DNA of 64,000 bases from Phytophthora hibernalis (taxonomy: Eukaryota; Oomycota; Peronosporomycetes; Peronosporales; Peronosporaceae). The stretch is from NCBI GenBank assembly GCA_012656075.1, contig JAAKBF010000403.1:806001-870000 (forward strand), in the 5' to 3' direction. Shown in pieces: positions 1 through 10,790 of this stretch. Made by a program: the position numbers and the translations under genes. Positions within the stretch are counted from its first letter, which is position 1, and each line of letters opens with the position of its first letter. The notes beneath the pieces were generated by a model that was not told the DNA's origin, ran no database searches, and saw nothing but the letters and a program-made list of their open reading frames with translations.

Positions 1-71
1 ACGGCGGGGGCTGTCGTGGTCGGCTCGGCCTCCTGGCCCTCCTCGAGGATCTCACCGTCTTCGTAGTCCAT
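1..71 (-). CDS. N-terminus of an unidentified acidic protein (partial)
   Basis: On the minus strand an ATG at 71-69 in a favourable context (ATCGAAATGG) opens a frame that stays open to the left edge. It gives 23 residues beginning MDYEDGEILEEGQEAE, followed by Thr/Ala/Pro-rich sequence. The segment is acidic and low in complexity, and the GC-rich codon use resembles the housekeeping genes nearby. No domain is visible in so short a piece, so no function is proposed. Confidence 0.45.
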   Translation of the reverse strand, partial: MDYEDGEILEEGQEAEPTTTAPA

Positions 72-1705
72 TTCGATGGTGTTGGCAGATAATGACCGCT
101 ACACCATAGTGACATTAAATGGTGTAAGGGCTATGTGGTAAATGGCTAGCCAATGGAATGCAGACGAAAATACTTGGCTTCAGTATGTGGCGGCAAGTTG
201 AAGTGCTCAGCGCATCAAATAGGCCTCTTGGCTGGGAATTTCGTGCCGTACCATGAGTACAATAGCTAGTTCCGGGTCTTCACTGTCGTCCTCACAGCTA
301 CCACGCAGGTGTCGGGAATTTGCCTGCGGAACTTCCGCCACGCCCGCTCATACTCTGTGGGTGACTTGTTGGGTCTCGACCTGCTTTGACACCAATTTAT
401 CGCTTGCGGATCCTTCTAGTACTGCCAGCATTCCTCGACTTGATTAATGACGGGGTGCAAGAAGTTGGCATCAATGGGATCGGTTTAGTGATGCGCATCA
501 GCCAATTGACGAAGAAATTGCGTCACCCATTCCTGAGAAGTTCGCACTCGTTGTACAAGTACTCATTGTTGCTTCATCGATGATCACATCCACCTGAGAA
601 CTTGGAATACGAGAGTCCGACCATTTGCAAAGATCCCGTTGAAAGAGCTCGAAAGAGTGCCGTGCTAGAAAAAAACACAATTCCATTGTGTAACATTCCT
701 AGAGCAACAGCAACATACTCCGAAAAAATACAGACTCGACTTCACTCAGACATCACTTGGCAAGTTCACCACTCAAGAAATTGGTTCTCTCAAACAAATC
801 GAGAAACTGAGACCTACGATGCACCAGAGGCTAGTTAGTATCTCACCACTTCTGATCATCTAAAGTCACGGAGCCCCGCATCGATCAAACTTTGCCTTGT
901 ACGGGTCCTGAACTTCCATCGAGCCAAATTGAAGTGTCACCGAGGATAGTTCGCGATTCTTACCGTATGAAAGTCATCCTCACGTTTTCCTAACATGTAC
1001 GTGAAACTTCGAAGTACTCGTATGAAGGAATGATAGCACTTCATGCTCGAGCTAACTTACATGTAGCCCGCAGCAATGAAAAGTCTACCTAACGGTAAAT
1101 GCACGGAACTTCATGACAAGCTCAGAGTCCAACGCACGTGTGGGCTGCCACGTGGAATGGCATTGCGCCGCAGCCTTTACAGGCCGTGTTGCCCAAGCAA
1201 CTTGCCTTCGGAACCTGAACGAGCTCTGACAGGGAATCAAGCCATCTTGAAGGCACGCGCGCGGATTTGAGAACGAATCTGCACCAGCAAAAACGAGCCG
1301 CCAACCTCGTAAGCACCGCCGTCGACGAATGAATTTTGCCATGTGCAAGCCGAAGCTTGCACTGCAAGTTGCAGTACCACTGGCACTGCCAGTGCTGTTC
1401 GCATGTGACAGCCGGATAGCTGTCCATGACGTCAACACGAGCGGATCGGTAGACGAATCCATGTTCAAATGATTCAGCCAATCAAATCTTTGACGTGGCA
1501 AACGTAGCAAGTTACAGTACATGTACTCAGAATTTTTACAATATATTATATTCTGCATCCTTTTAATCTTGGTTTACGTATTCTTTCATATAAAAACATA
1601 CAGGTTCATGAATGAATGTTCTTCATGAGCCATTCGTCGACAGATCCATGTTTCGTGTACGTCAGTTTCCATTTTGCCGTCTCGAGCACAAGTCCCTTCC
1701 TCACC
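72..1705. other. Intergenic stretch, no supported gene
   Basis: I see no convincing gene here. Two overlapping minus-strand frames at 1085-1558 and 1122-1481 are open for 157 and 119 codons but show no recognisable domain. The 250-840 part is broken by stops in every frame. The last 100 bases before 1706 should hold the promoter of the cystathionine gamma-lyase gene, but no clear initiator element could be assigned. Confidence 0.4.
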
Positions 1706-2934
1706 ATGAGCAGCGCCGCCTCCAAGTACGTCGACGAGCACCACGGCTTCGGCACGACCGCCATCCACGAGGGCCAGTCGCCCGACGAGCACACGGGCGC
1801 CGTGGCTGTGCCCATCACGCTGGCCAGCACCTTCGCGCAGGCGTCTCCGGGCGTCGTGGCCGGTCGTGGCCAGGCCAATTCCTTCGGTAAGGGCTGGAGT
1901 ATTCGCGCACGGGCAACCCGACGCGTGGCGCCCTGGAGCGCGCACTGGCTGCGTGCGAGAAGGGCCGCTTCGCTGTGTGCTACTCGTCCGGCATGGCGGC
2001 CACGACGGCTGTGACGCACCTGCTGAAGCACGGAGACCACGTGCTGTGCATCGACGACGTGTACGGCGGCACGCAGCGCTACTTCCGCCAGACAGTGCAC
2101 CCTACGTACGGTATTGACTTTGATTTTACGGACATGGGAGACCTGGCCAAGGTGGAGAAGCTGCTGCGTCCTGGACAGACCAAGCTCATTTGGATCGAGA
2201 CTCCTACGAACCCTACGCTCAAGGTGACGGACATCCGCGCTGTCTCGGAGTTTGCTAAGAAGCACGAGCTGCTGCTGGTGGTGGACAACACGTTCATGTC
2301 GCCCTACTTCCAGAACCCGTTGACGCTCGGCGCTGATATTGTGGTGCACAGCATCACCAAGTACATCAACGGCCACAGCGACGTGGTAGGCGGTGTGGTG
2401 GTCACCGACTCGGAAGACATCAACACCAAGCTGCGTTTCATCCAGAACGGCATTGGTGCTGTCCCTGCTCCTTTCGACTGCTACATGGCACTGCGAGGCC
2501 TCAAGACGCTCCACGTGCGCATGGCCACACACGCCAAGAACGCGCAGGCCGTGGCTGAGTACCTGGAGGCGCACCCTGCCGTCGAGAAGGTGTGCTACCC
2601 AGGACTCAAGTCTCACCCGCAGCACGAGATCGCCAAGAAGCAGGCCTCGGGCTTCGGTGGCATGGTGACGTTCTACGTGCACGGCGGCCTCGACAAGGCC
2701 CGCGCCTTCCTGGAGAACCTCGAGATCTTCACGCTGGCTGAGAGCCTGGGCGCCGTCGAGTCGCTGGCCGAGTCGCCTGCTATCATGACCCACGCGTCGG
2801 TGCCCGTGGAGGTGCGCAAGCAGCTCGGCATCTCCGACAGCCTCATCCGACTGTCCGTCGGCATCGAGGGCCTGCCCGACATCATCGCGGACCTGGAGCG
2901 CGCTGGCCGCCGAGCCCAAAACGTCGTAGATTGA
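1706..2934 (+). CDS. Cystathionine gamma-lyase, PLP-dependent (one frameshift)
   Basis: This cytosolic enzyme of the Cys/Met-metabolism PLP family cleaves L-cystathionine to cysteine, 2-oxobutyrate and ammonia (reverse transsulfuration). The start at 1706 (CACCATGAG) opens with MSSAASKYVDEHHGFGTTA, and about 409 residues fit the family length of roughly 400. Visible motifs are YSRTGNPTRG, CYSSGMAATTAV, DDVYGGTQRYF, WIETPTNPTLK, VVDNTFMSPYFQ, the PLP-lysine motif SITKYINGHSDVVGG, and FTLAESLGAVESLAE near the C-terminus. The pattern, including RGLKTLHVRM and YPGLKSHPQHE, is closer to eukaryotic gamma-lyase than to gamma-synthase or methionine gamma-lyase. The first 62 codons and the remainder lie in different frames: about one base is missing near 1891-1896, in AAGGGCTGGAG. 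With the rest of the gene intact, an assembly error is likely. The 3' end lies 78 bases from the convergent Sel1 gene. Confidence 0.93.
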
Positions 2935-3011
2935 TAGACTGCATTGGGTGCTGCTACTGACGCAATATACGCAGCATCTTGCCACTATAAGCTGGTAGAC
3001 TGTACTCTTGC

Positions 3012-4041
3012 TTAGTGACCGTCGATGGTACCGATCTGGACGTGAATCGGAACTCCAAGCATCCGTTCGCTGGCTTGCACCTGCAGCTCTGCCTGACTGA
3101 GCACTAACTCGATCTCGTCGGCCACGGTGCGTGCAGTCTCACTGATTCGGATGTCATCCTGTTCACCTGCACGTTTAAGCCAGTACAGTGCTTGCGAGTA
3201 GTCCACAGCGGAGCCTTGGCCGTGAACGTGCATCTGACCCAGAGCGTACATGGCTTGCGCACTGCCGAGATCGACCGCGTGCTGGAAATACTCGCGAGCT
3301 CGTTCGAAGCTCTGCGCAACACCTCGACCTTGTATATGCATTAGTCCAAGGTAGTACGAGGCGTCGGGTACTTGCTGGTCATGTGCTTGCTGGTACAGGT
3401 CAGCAGTCCGTTTGAAGTCTTGCGTCACACCCCGACCGTACTCGTACATGACACCGAGATGAAACTTCGCCCGCGCACTTCCCGAGCTTTCAGCGTCTCT
3501 CAGAAGGTCGACAGCATGACCCACGTCCTCATTGACGCCGCGTCCTTCGTTATACATGCTGCAGTTCGTTGTTAGTAAGCTGAGTTTCTTGACCAATGCA
3601 GTCTACAGATACTCACATCGCTAACATCCATTTCGCGTCGGTGTGGCCTCGTGAAGCACTCCTGCCGAGCCACGATGCACTCAGACTGTCACTGTGTGGA
3701 ACACCCTCTCCTCGTCCGTACAGCACACCAATAGCGAATTCGGCGTCACGCTGGCCTTGCTCCGCTGCTCTGCCTAGCAAAGTCACTGCTGCTGCCACGT
3801 TTTGATCGACCCCGTGACCGTAGAACTTCATCATCGCCAGCAGATACAGTGACTCTGGCTGTTCCTGTTGAACGCCAAGCAAAATTGTCTGCATCGAGCC
3901 TCCGTCAATGGGAGAGCTTCGAGGTGTTGCGACCTCTTTCAAGTCGTCTCGAACGAGAGGTACAATGGTGCAGCAGACCACGTGTGACATCACCGCCAAC
4001 ACAAGAAGCACACACCTGGTTGCAAGTCTTGACTGCTGCAT
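3012..4041 (-). CDS. Secreted Sel1-repeat (SEL1-like TPR) protein, two exons
   Basis: The predicted 323-residue protein starts at 4041 with a cleavable signal peptide (MQQSRLATRCVLLVLAVMSH, followed by VVCC) and then about six Sel1-like repeats. Examples are LLAMMKFYGHGVDQN, AIGVLYGRGEGVPHS, LGVMYEYGRGVTQDF and LGLMHIQGRGVAQSF. A 58-base intron at 3559-3616 has GTGAGT at its 5' end, a CTTACTAAC branch-like site and CTGCAG at its 3' end. Removing it joins two frames into an uninterrupted repeat (WMLAIMYNEGRG), which strongly supports the splice. Exons are 4041-3617 and 3558-3012. Sel1 repeats are alpha-helical solenoids that act as protein-interaction scaffolds, for example in ER quality control. 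The signal peptide points to the secretory pathway; no membrane segment follows, so ER-luminal or secreted is inferred. The partner is unknown. Confidence 0.85.
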
Positions 4042-4286
4042 TCTGTCGATGATCTGAGTGACTCTTCGACTAAAGTGGTTAAACGACCCTGATCAGCGTG
4101 GAAACACTGACTTTCATGATAACGGAGCCAAGACTCCTGTATTTTCGTATTACGAACAGCACGAAAATGAAAAACGAACTTCGTATTACACTTTTCGACA
4201 GCAAGTGAGCTAACGTTATTGCTGCTTCACTCCAAACAGTACTCCCTTTTACATATCTCTGGCACTGCCTTCGTGCCCCAGCAGTC

Positions 4287-5321
4287 TTAGCCACCGTGTG
4301 GAATCGCAGCAGCCTGAACAAGTTCCCGACCAGCGTATTGAACCATTACGCTGGTGGCGCGAGCGATTTTAGGACCATTGCTCAGTGCCTTGACATTGCT
4401 GGTCGTGGCTGTCGCTGCCTTGGGCATCTCCGTGATACCCAGACCCGAGTTGGACACTGCATCAGGGACCTTGGCCGGGAGAGCTTTGGCCTCCTCAACG
4501 AATGCAGCAGAGGACTCACCCAGTTCAGGCACGGACGTCACTGCAGTCTGAATATTGTCGATAAGCTCAACCAGTGCGTCGCGAAGTTGAGCTACGGGCG
4601 GACGCAGCTTTTTAATCTTGCGCAGATCCATCTCCTCGTCGCCATTCATGATCTTGATTTCGCCCTTGTCGTTGGTGGCAACTCTCAAAGCTCCAACGTC
4701 CTCAACCTTGGCCAACTCCTTCAAAAGGATCTTTGTCGCCTCGCTCAAACTCGTGACGTGCGCCTGGATCATGAGAAGTTTGCGCAGCGTGAAGACGGAG
4801 ACGTTCACGTCGCGAACAAGTACGTCAAGTTGGCCACGCTTAGTGACGAAAAGACGGCCACGCTTTTCAGCAAACTCACACACCGGTTCAGCGGTCGGAG
4901 GTTTCTCTAGCGCTGCGTTTAGGTCGGCGATGGTGTGTTCACTGACATCAAACGCCTGCCGCAGTTCCATACTGAAGCTGAGCTTTTCGTCTCGCTCTGC
5001 TGCCGTGAGCACGTGCATCTGGTCCTTCTTGTCAAACTTCCACAGCACGAGTGCTACTTGTCCTGCATGACCCACGTTGAACCGCACTTGAGTCTCGCCT
5101 TGCAGTGCCGCGGCCGTCGCCTTGAGGTTTTCTTCACTCTCCGCGATGCTGTTGTGGATATCCACGAGCTCGTTGAGAGGTGCAGCCGCAGACTCGAAGA
5201 AGGCATCAAAGTCGGGGATCTTGGTCTTGCGCAGTTTGATCGGGTCCAGCTCCTTGTCCGCTGGGTCTCGCGGAACGCACACATGCTTGCTGACGCCGGA
5301 ACCGGAACAGACTTGACCCAT
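4287..5321 (-). CDS. Conserved-looking N-myristoylated protein of unknown function
   Basis: This is an uninterrupted 344-residue frame from ATG 5321-5319. The N-terminus MGQVCSGSG is a classic N-myristoylation signal (Gly2, small residue at position 6) with Cys5 placed for palmitoylation, so membrane anchoring is predicted. The remainder is mostly alpha-helical and charged, for example DFDAFFESAAAPLNELVDIH and LRKIKKLRPPVAQLRDALVE, with no transmembrane segment. The C-terminal 80 residues are Ala/Ser/Pro/Val-rich and probably disordered. I do not recognise a named family. Codon use resembles the neighbouring housekeeping genes, and the absence of frame breaks supports a functional gene. Confidence 0.8.
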   Translation of the reverse strand: MGQVCSGSGVSKHVCVPRDPADKELDPIKLRKTKIPDFDAFFESAAAPLNELVDIHNSIAESEENLKATAAALQGETQVRFNVGHAGQVALVLWKFDKKDQMHVLTAAERDEKLSFSMELRQAFDVSEHTIADLNAALEKPPTAEPVCEFAEKRGRLFVTKRGQLDVLVRDVNVSVFTLRKLLMIQAHVTSLSEATKILLKELAKVEDVGALRVATNDKGEIKIMNGDEEMDLRKIKKLRPPVAQLRDALVELIDNIQTAVTSVPELGESSAAFVEEAKALPAKVPDAVSNSGLGITEMPKAATATTSNVKALSNGPKIARATSVMVQYAGRELVQAAAIPHGG

Positions 5322-6492
5322 GTCTTGTGTAGCTGAAGATGAAGTACGACAAGTCCGCTGGAGCTGGAACCTCTTGCAGGGTACGATGAAGATCGAAGAA
5401 TGAGACTAGCGAGCGCAGAGCGAAGGAAGCGAACCCAACAGAGTTAGACGAAAGACGCAAGGTGAGATCACTCCTCTGCGGTAAAGGTAATTTACATTTG
5501 GTAAATACCACACAATGAGCATATTCTTTCCAGCATGTTGCTCACGGGTTGAAAGTTGGTCATGCTTGACGCGCAAAACCAGCTGCGACCTTCATCCACG
5601 CTGTCTTATGCTGGACTCTAGACCACAATGGACTTGGAAAAGTCAAAAGTCGGAATAGTTTGATTGCCGGAAGAACGCAACAAACGAGATACCAGGCGGT
5701 CGTCGATCATCTCAAATAAAGTAGTGAAGCCTTCCACCAACATACAAGGTGCATCTAGCGTACACGTTCGGCGAAGAGTATGCATACCATACTTTTCCAT
5801 ATCTGCTCAAGTTCCGCCTCAAAAGATACTGGAGTGCTGTCTATCGCAGTGCTTTCTTCAACTTGCCAGACACCGCGGTCGTAGGGGGAGACGCTGATTC
5901 TGCCGCGCATTGAACACCCGACCAACCAGAAGAAGGATGCCACACGCAGCGCGTTGTCGTCACAAGACCACCTTGTCGACCAACACCGACACTAAAACGT
6001 CCACCCGAGGCGTACTCAGCTCTCTGGAACGGCCTTCCGCACTTTCAGAACAAAGCTCCCGATGCATGCCATGCTCTGCTCGGTACTGTACGAGTCCGTT
6101 GTTGACGTACATCCCGTGGTTTGTCTCGAACTGCGTCCATGCAGCACTCTTCTGTGTATCCACTCGCAACGTCACGAACTATGGAATTGGTTATCAACAG
6201 CACACTTGCTGGGCGAAAGTTTGCTCTCTGTAATGAGCTCGTTTCGCAAGTAATCATGCACGTTGTCAATGCATTGGCACGCAGGACGGTAAGCTCGATG
6301 TAAGCCTTTGGATCCACGCAAAGGGGATAATCATCGACAGGAGCAGCTTGCAAACCTCCACGACTTTACCTACCGGTGTCAACACATATACGAGGCGTAT
6401 TAACAATAGTAGCAGATAGCTCACTTGTCAATTTGGCTTGGACTACACACCACCTCAACCAAACCCAAGCTTCACTCACCACCGCCTTCACG
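5322..6492. other. Intergenic stretch with a possible broken minus-strand gene
   Basis: No intact gene is supported. Minus-strand frames at 6353-6045, 6175-5960, 5943-5755 and 5800-5618 follow one another and could be pieces of a single decayed gene ending with DFSKSIVV. They lack an ATG at the left-most frame and show no recognisable domain. The 3' part before 6493 should contain the promoter of the dehydrogenase gene. Confidence 0.25.
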
Positions 6493-7497
6493 ATGTCTCA
6501 AGTTGTCAAGATCCACGGCCAGGGAGACGTGCGTCTCGAGGCATATGAACGCCCTGCCACGGGTCCTCGCGATGTTGTGGTAAAGCTCAAGGTGGCCGGC
6601 ATCTGCGGCTCCGATCTCTTGTACATTCGCATTGGTGGCATCCCGCCCGGGAACGTCACTGCGATCGGTCACGAGGCCGCTGGTATCGTCATGGAGGTCG
6701 GCAGTGAAGTTGAAGACATCGTGGTCGGCATGCGCGTTGTTGTGAATCCTATGGAGACGCCGAGCAACATTGGCTCGGGAGGTCCTGAAGGTGCTTTCAC
6801 GCAAGAGCTGTTGGTACGCGACGCTGAGCTCGGAAAGTCGGTGCTACCCATTCCTGACGACATCTCGTTTGAGGTTGCTGCGCTGTGCGAACCGCTGGCC
6901 GTCGCCATGCACGGCGTAAACCGTGCCAACGTCAAGGCTGGAGACAAGGTCGTCGTCTTCGGTTGCGGACCCATTGGTCTGGGTATGATTCTGTGGCTTG
7001 TGGACCGCGGAGTGACCGACGTGATCGCACTCGATCTGGCGGAGGAGCGATTGGAGCGAGCTCGTGCTCTCGGCGTTCGTGCAGCCTTTGATCCCACCAA
7101 GATAGTTCTTCGTGAGGAGCTCGCGAAATTGCACGGTGAGGTTCCGAGCTACAACCGTCTTGGTGTTGGCACCGACGCCTTCATTGACGCTGCCGGAGCC
7201 CCCAACATCCTATCGGACGTCATTGCAATGGCCAAGTACCATTCTCGTATGGTGATCACCGCAGCCCACTTGAAGCCTCTCGAGTTCCCCGTGGGCCGCA
7301 TGCTTACAAGCGAAATGACCATCACGACTGCTGTTGGCTACCCGACCGAGATGCCGGAAGTGATGGCAGCCATGCCGCGTCTCAAAGCCGAGATTACCTC
7401 ACTGATCAGCCACCGCCTCGCTTTCCAGGATATCTTGGATGGTTTGAAGATTGCTGGCACCTCCTCATCCGCCAAGGTCATTCTTGAGTTTGACTAG
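6493..7497 (+). CDS. Zinc-type MDR dehydrogenase (threonine/sorbitol dehydrogenase-like)
   Basis: The 334-residue medium-chain dehydrogenase/reductase starts at ATG 6493 (MSQVVKIHGQGDVRLEAYE). The same frame is open 39 codons further upstream, but the alcohol-dehydrogenase domain begins here. An N-terminal GroES-like catalytic domain carries the zinc ligands in GICGSDLLYIRIGG and AIGHEAAG. The NAD(P)-binding Rossmann fold shows VVVFGCGPIGLGMI followed by an acidic end to beta-2 (VIALDLAEERL), which favours NAD. The four-cysteine structural zinc loop of classical alcohol and sorbitol dehydrogenases is absent: the segment after VVVNPMETPSNIGSGGPEG has no Cys cluster. The C-terminus SSSAKVILEFD is typical of the family. 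Substrate cannot be deduced; oxidation of a polyol or amino-alcohol is the likeliest role. Confidence 0.88.
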   Translation: MSQVVKIHGQGDVRLEAYERPATGPRDVVVKLKVAGICGSDLLYIRIGGIPPGNVTAIGHEAAGIVMEVGSEVEDIVVGMRVVVNPMETPSNIGSGGPEGAFTQELLVRDAELGKSVLPIPDDISFEVAALCEPLAVAMHGVNRANVKAGDKVVVFGCGPIGLGMILWLVDRGVTDVIALDLAEERLERARALGVRAAFDPTKIVLREELAKLHGEVPSYNRLGVGTDAFIDAAGAPNILSDVIAMAKYHSRMVITAAHLKPLEFPVGRMLTSEMTITTAVGYPTEMPEVMAAMPRLKAEITSLISHRLAFQDILDGLKIAGTSSSAKVILEFD

Positions 7498-8037
7498 GTA
7501 GTACGTAGTACGAAGTACTACCGGTACCTAGTCAAGCTAGTAGTAGAAAGTTGCCTCATGACCCAGTGACCCATTCAAAACCGACCTCTACCGCTGCCTA
7601 GTACTAGTGCTGTAGTAGATCACTACATTTAGCCTGGCTTCAGAGTCAACTATGTAAACGCCGTTGTACCGTTCGAAAAACTGCTCCAACGCCTTGACCA
7701 GCGATTTTTCAATCGCTTATGGTGAAATTGTTCCCAGCGATGAGTTTGTTGTTTGCGTCGACGATCGTCACGGACTTTTTCGGGTACTTCGCCTTGATTT
7801 TGGCTGCCACTTTACAACCCTCCACGAGGACGGTCTTCTTCTCGGGCGCAAACAAACTCCTCAATGAAGTACTGTAGTATTATACTGAAGTACTACACAC
7901 TTTGTAACACAATGCAGTGCAGTATTTCAGTAGCAGGCGGATATATTAATACATGTACATGTATTAATATGTGCAGTACATGTAGCTCCAAACTCCAATC
8001 AACTTGCACACTCAATTAAGTCCCTTTGTTGTAGCGC
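7498..8037. other. Intergenic, rich in short TAGTAC/TACATGTA repeats
   Basis: The stretch holds short palindromic runs such as GTAGTACGTAGTACGAAGTA at its left end and TACATGTACATGTATTAAT near 7950. It also contains the oxidoreductase fragment listed separately. Nothing else is seen. Confidence 0.4.
7662..7867 (-). pseudogene. Fragment of an AIF-like pyridine-nucleotide oxidoreductase
   Basis: The minus strand encodes a short segment resembling the beta-alpha-beta NAD-binding part of an apoptosis-inducing-factor/FSP1-like flavoprotein: VAAKIKAKYPKKSVTIVDAN followed by NKLIAGNN. A second frame continues with LVKALEQFFERYNGV. The glycine-rich loop preceding it is corrupted (VLVEGCKVAAK), a stop follows within 20 codons, and no flanking exons are seen. 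It is most likely a relic of a duplicated gene. The identification rests on one short motif. Confidence 0.35.
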
Positions 8038-9451
8038 TTACCGACGGCTTCTGCTTCTACGACGCCGTTCACGATCATGACGCCGTTCACGACTCGAACT
8101 CCGCTTACGAACAGAGCGCTTACTGCTTTCTCGGTCTCTACTCCGACTTCGTTCACGGTCTCGCTTGGATCGTGAATCCTTTTCGCGACGTGGTGATCTT
8201 CCTCTCTCCCTGCGATCACGACTGCGAGATCGCCGGCGCTCTCCACGAGTAAACGATGTCTTGGATCTGCGTGACGATGCAGCTTCCTCTTCTTCCACAA
8301 GCTTGAAGTCATCAGCGCCGCGCGACTTCAGCCGCAGATTACCGCCCAGCTCACGTTTACCGCCGCCATGCTTGCTGTCACGTCCACCGCTTTTCCTCTC
8401 ACCAGCGTACGAGTCGCCATCGCGCTTGCTCGTCTTCTCCACGGCCGCCGCTTGACCTTGTTCCACAACTTGGACACCGACTGGCTGAAATCCACCTTGA
8501 TACGGCGGTCGTCCAGCAGCACGTTGTTCATCTTGAAGTACGCTTCCTCGCAATGGCGACGGTCCGTGAACTCCACGAAAGCGAAGCACAGCGAGTCGCC
8601 CGTCTTTTGGTCGCGGATGACCTCGGCCTTGCACTGACCGAAGCGGCAAAAGGCCATGTCCAGATCTGCGCTCTCCGTCACCGGGTTCAGTTTGCACACG
8701 AAGAGCACCTCGTCGGGCGGTTTGACGTCTGCGTCTGGCAGGTCCCCGATCATCTCGAGCACCACGGCTCGAGACTTGGCCTCTTTCTCGCGCACGGCCT
8801 TCTCGATCTCCTGCTCCGTCCGGCCTTCGTTCTCGTCCAGCTTCTCGTCTGCAGCCAGTCTCGGCTCCACCTGTTCCTGTTCCGGTCTCTCTCGAGTGGG
8901 TGACGACGGAGGGATGAGCTCGTCCAGCCCTTTCGGGTCTGGAAACGGGTCCTCCAGCACGTACGTGTGCTTGATGCGGACGTCCTGGTACGGTCGGTGG
9001 TCCTTGTCCACAAATAAGGCGTTGATTGTGTTCAGCACGCCCATGCCTTCCGCCACTTCACCGAAAATGGTATGTTGGTCGTCTAGATACGCCATATCTT
9101 CTGCCCTAGTGGTGAGGTAGAACTGGGACGCGTTCTGGTTCGCTGAGCCGGACGCCATCCCCAGTAACCCACTGCGGTCTTGGTGGGACCTACCCCTCGC
9201 TCGGGGTAACTCGTCCTCGAAGAATCTGGCCTGGGTGCCGTACAATTTGCCGTAGATGGAGTCGCCGCCGCTGCCGGTGGCCGTAGGGTCCCCGCCTGCG
9301 CCATGAAGTTCTCCTGCACGTTGAAGAAGAGGCAGCCGTGGTAGAACTTGGTCTTACACAGCTTGAGGAAGTTGGTGCACGCCAGCGGACAGTCCTCCAC
9401 GAACAGGTCGAGCACCAGCGCCCCCAGCGTCGTCTCCACCAGCACCGACAT
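8038..9451 (-). CDS. PPIL4-type cyclophilin with RRM and RS tail (frame-broken)
   Basis: This is a nuclear peptidyl-prolyl isomerase of the PPIL4 family, associated with the spliceosome. The order of domains from ATG 9451 is an N-terminal cyclophilin domain (MSVLVETTLGALVLDLFVED; later SGSANQNASQFYLTT and DDQHTIFGEVAEGM), an acidic linker rich in Glu, a single RRM (LFVCKLNPVTESADLDMAF; CFAFVEFTDRRHCEEAYFKM; DRRIKVDFSQSVSKLWNK), and a C-terminal RS/RD/RE-rich tail ending RRRRSRSRR. Total length is about 471 residues, close to family size. The frame changes twice: near 9290-9300, where one base is missing in a G-run just after MAQAG, and near 8450-8465, just after the RRM. The second break is also present in the duplicate at 18.2-18.8 kb, so it is probably real. 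Confidence 0.88.
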
Positions 9452-10473
9452 GGGAGTGAGGTGGGCCAGCGAGGCTAAAGTTGCTCAACGAGCGTGATTG
9501 TCATCAAGCAACATAACCCAATGCGTGTTGCTCAAAAGAGTGGTATTAATAGTAACGGTAGTATTTTAATACTACTTTTGCAGTATTAAAATACCGCAAA
9601 AGTCATATAGATGCAGCACCCGGATAAATGCGCTGGCAACGGGTGTATAAACGTTTATTCCATAAAACGCGTAAAACGCGTCATTTGACTGTTTATTTGA
9701 TCGGACGCGTATAAACAGAGGTCCATGACCGTTCATTCAAGTGGCACAGTGTACCCATGCGCTCAAAACTGCACCCATTCAGTCCGTGGAAGTCCCACAT
9801 CTCACGGTGGGTTTACTGATATCAAATCAACTTTTTACGCGTAATTACCACACTGAGTTCGTAAAAACTGTTAGTACACGCTGTCTAAACTGTACAAACA
9901 GTCCAAACTGTTTAAACGTTTTAATCGTACTGTCACTACCAGCACTGAGCATGTAGCACTTGTCAAGATTTTGTCCTACCGATCATACATGATGCGGTAC
10001 CTTCTAAAATCTCAAATAAAATATACAAAATGACTAGAAATTTGTATGAGCAGGTTTTTCAAAATCACTCTCAAATCTTGAATGAAATAGAGCAAGATGC
10101 TGCGCTCAAACATTTTTATTAGAAAAAGGTGCTGCATCTAAAGTTGTATTAATATAATACATATAGTAGTCAATTGCACCAGCTCAATAAGGAATGCACC
10201 GCCCCGCTCAATAACACGTACAGTAGATGGTGTCGGAGCACTGAGTGTGGTCTGAACATTGCCAAAGCTCTTGTGCTAAACAGCATCCTATTGATAAAAA
10301 CAATTTTGCAAATTGAGCTAATCTTGTGGAATACGTTGTGCTGATAAATATCTTAACCGTAATGCTTCACAAAAGTTTACGGTACGTTTTCGAGTTCATA
10401 TAGATGTAATCACAGTAAATGTACAATGGTACAGTACAGATTAACATGTCCTAGTCTCCACTGGTGCAACGAC
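9452..10473. other. AT-rich intergenic stretch
   Basis: No gene is visible. The left part (about 9530-9600) contains inverted AT-rich runs around TATTTTAATACT. The middle (9640-9910) repeats ACGCGT several times together with GTTTAAAC/AAACTGT words. A decayed repeat is likely, but I could not define its boundaries. Confidence 0.35.
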
Positions 10474-10790
10474 TTAGGGCCGTTCTTAAGTTCCCGGGAC
10501 GACTCCGGGAAAAGTTGGTCCCAATTTACCAAAATAAGAATGAACGCCCGGGAATTATGTATCGAACATAATCTTATCAAATGTCATTAACCTACACTGT
10601 TTCTTAAAAATACCATAAATTTGCCACCACCCCTCATTCACGGTTACGACGAGGGTAGACACAATGTCAAGCAACTACTTATGCATCGCGAGCAAGCGAC
10701 AGGTGAGTACACGGAGCTGGTGAGCGTGTGGGCTTTGGTGTATATGGATGTGTTGAATGAGCGTAGTGAAAAACTAGCCTCCCTCCTTTC

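Noticed and set aside
1085..1558. Overlapping minus-strand frames of 157 and 119 codons
   Set aside because: Neither has a recognisable domain, they overlap each other, and no promoter or intron structure supports either.
1606..2985. 459-codon minus-strand frame across the cystathionine gamma-lyase gene
   Set aside because: It is the antisense shadow of a GC-rich gene; the plus strand carries all the family motifs.
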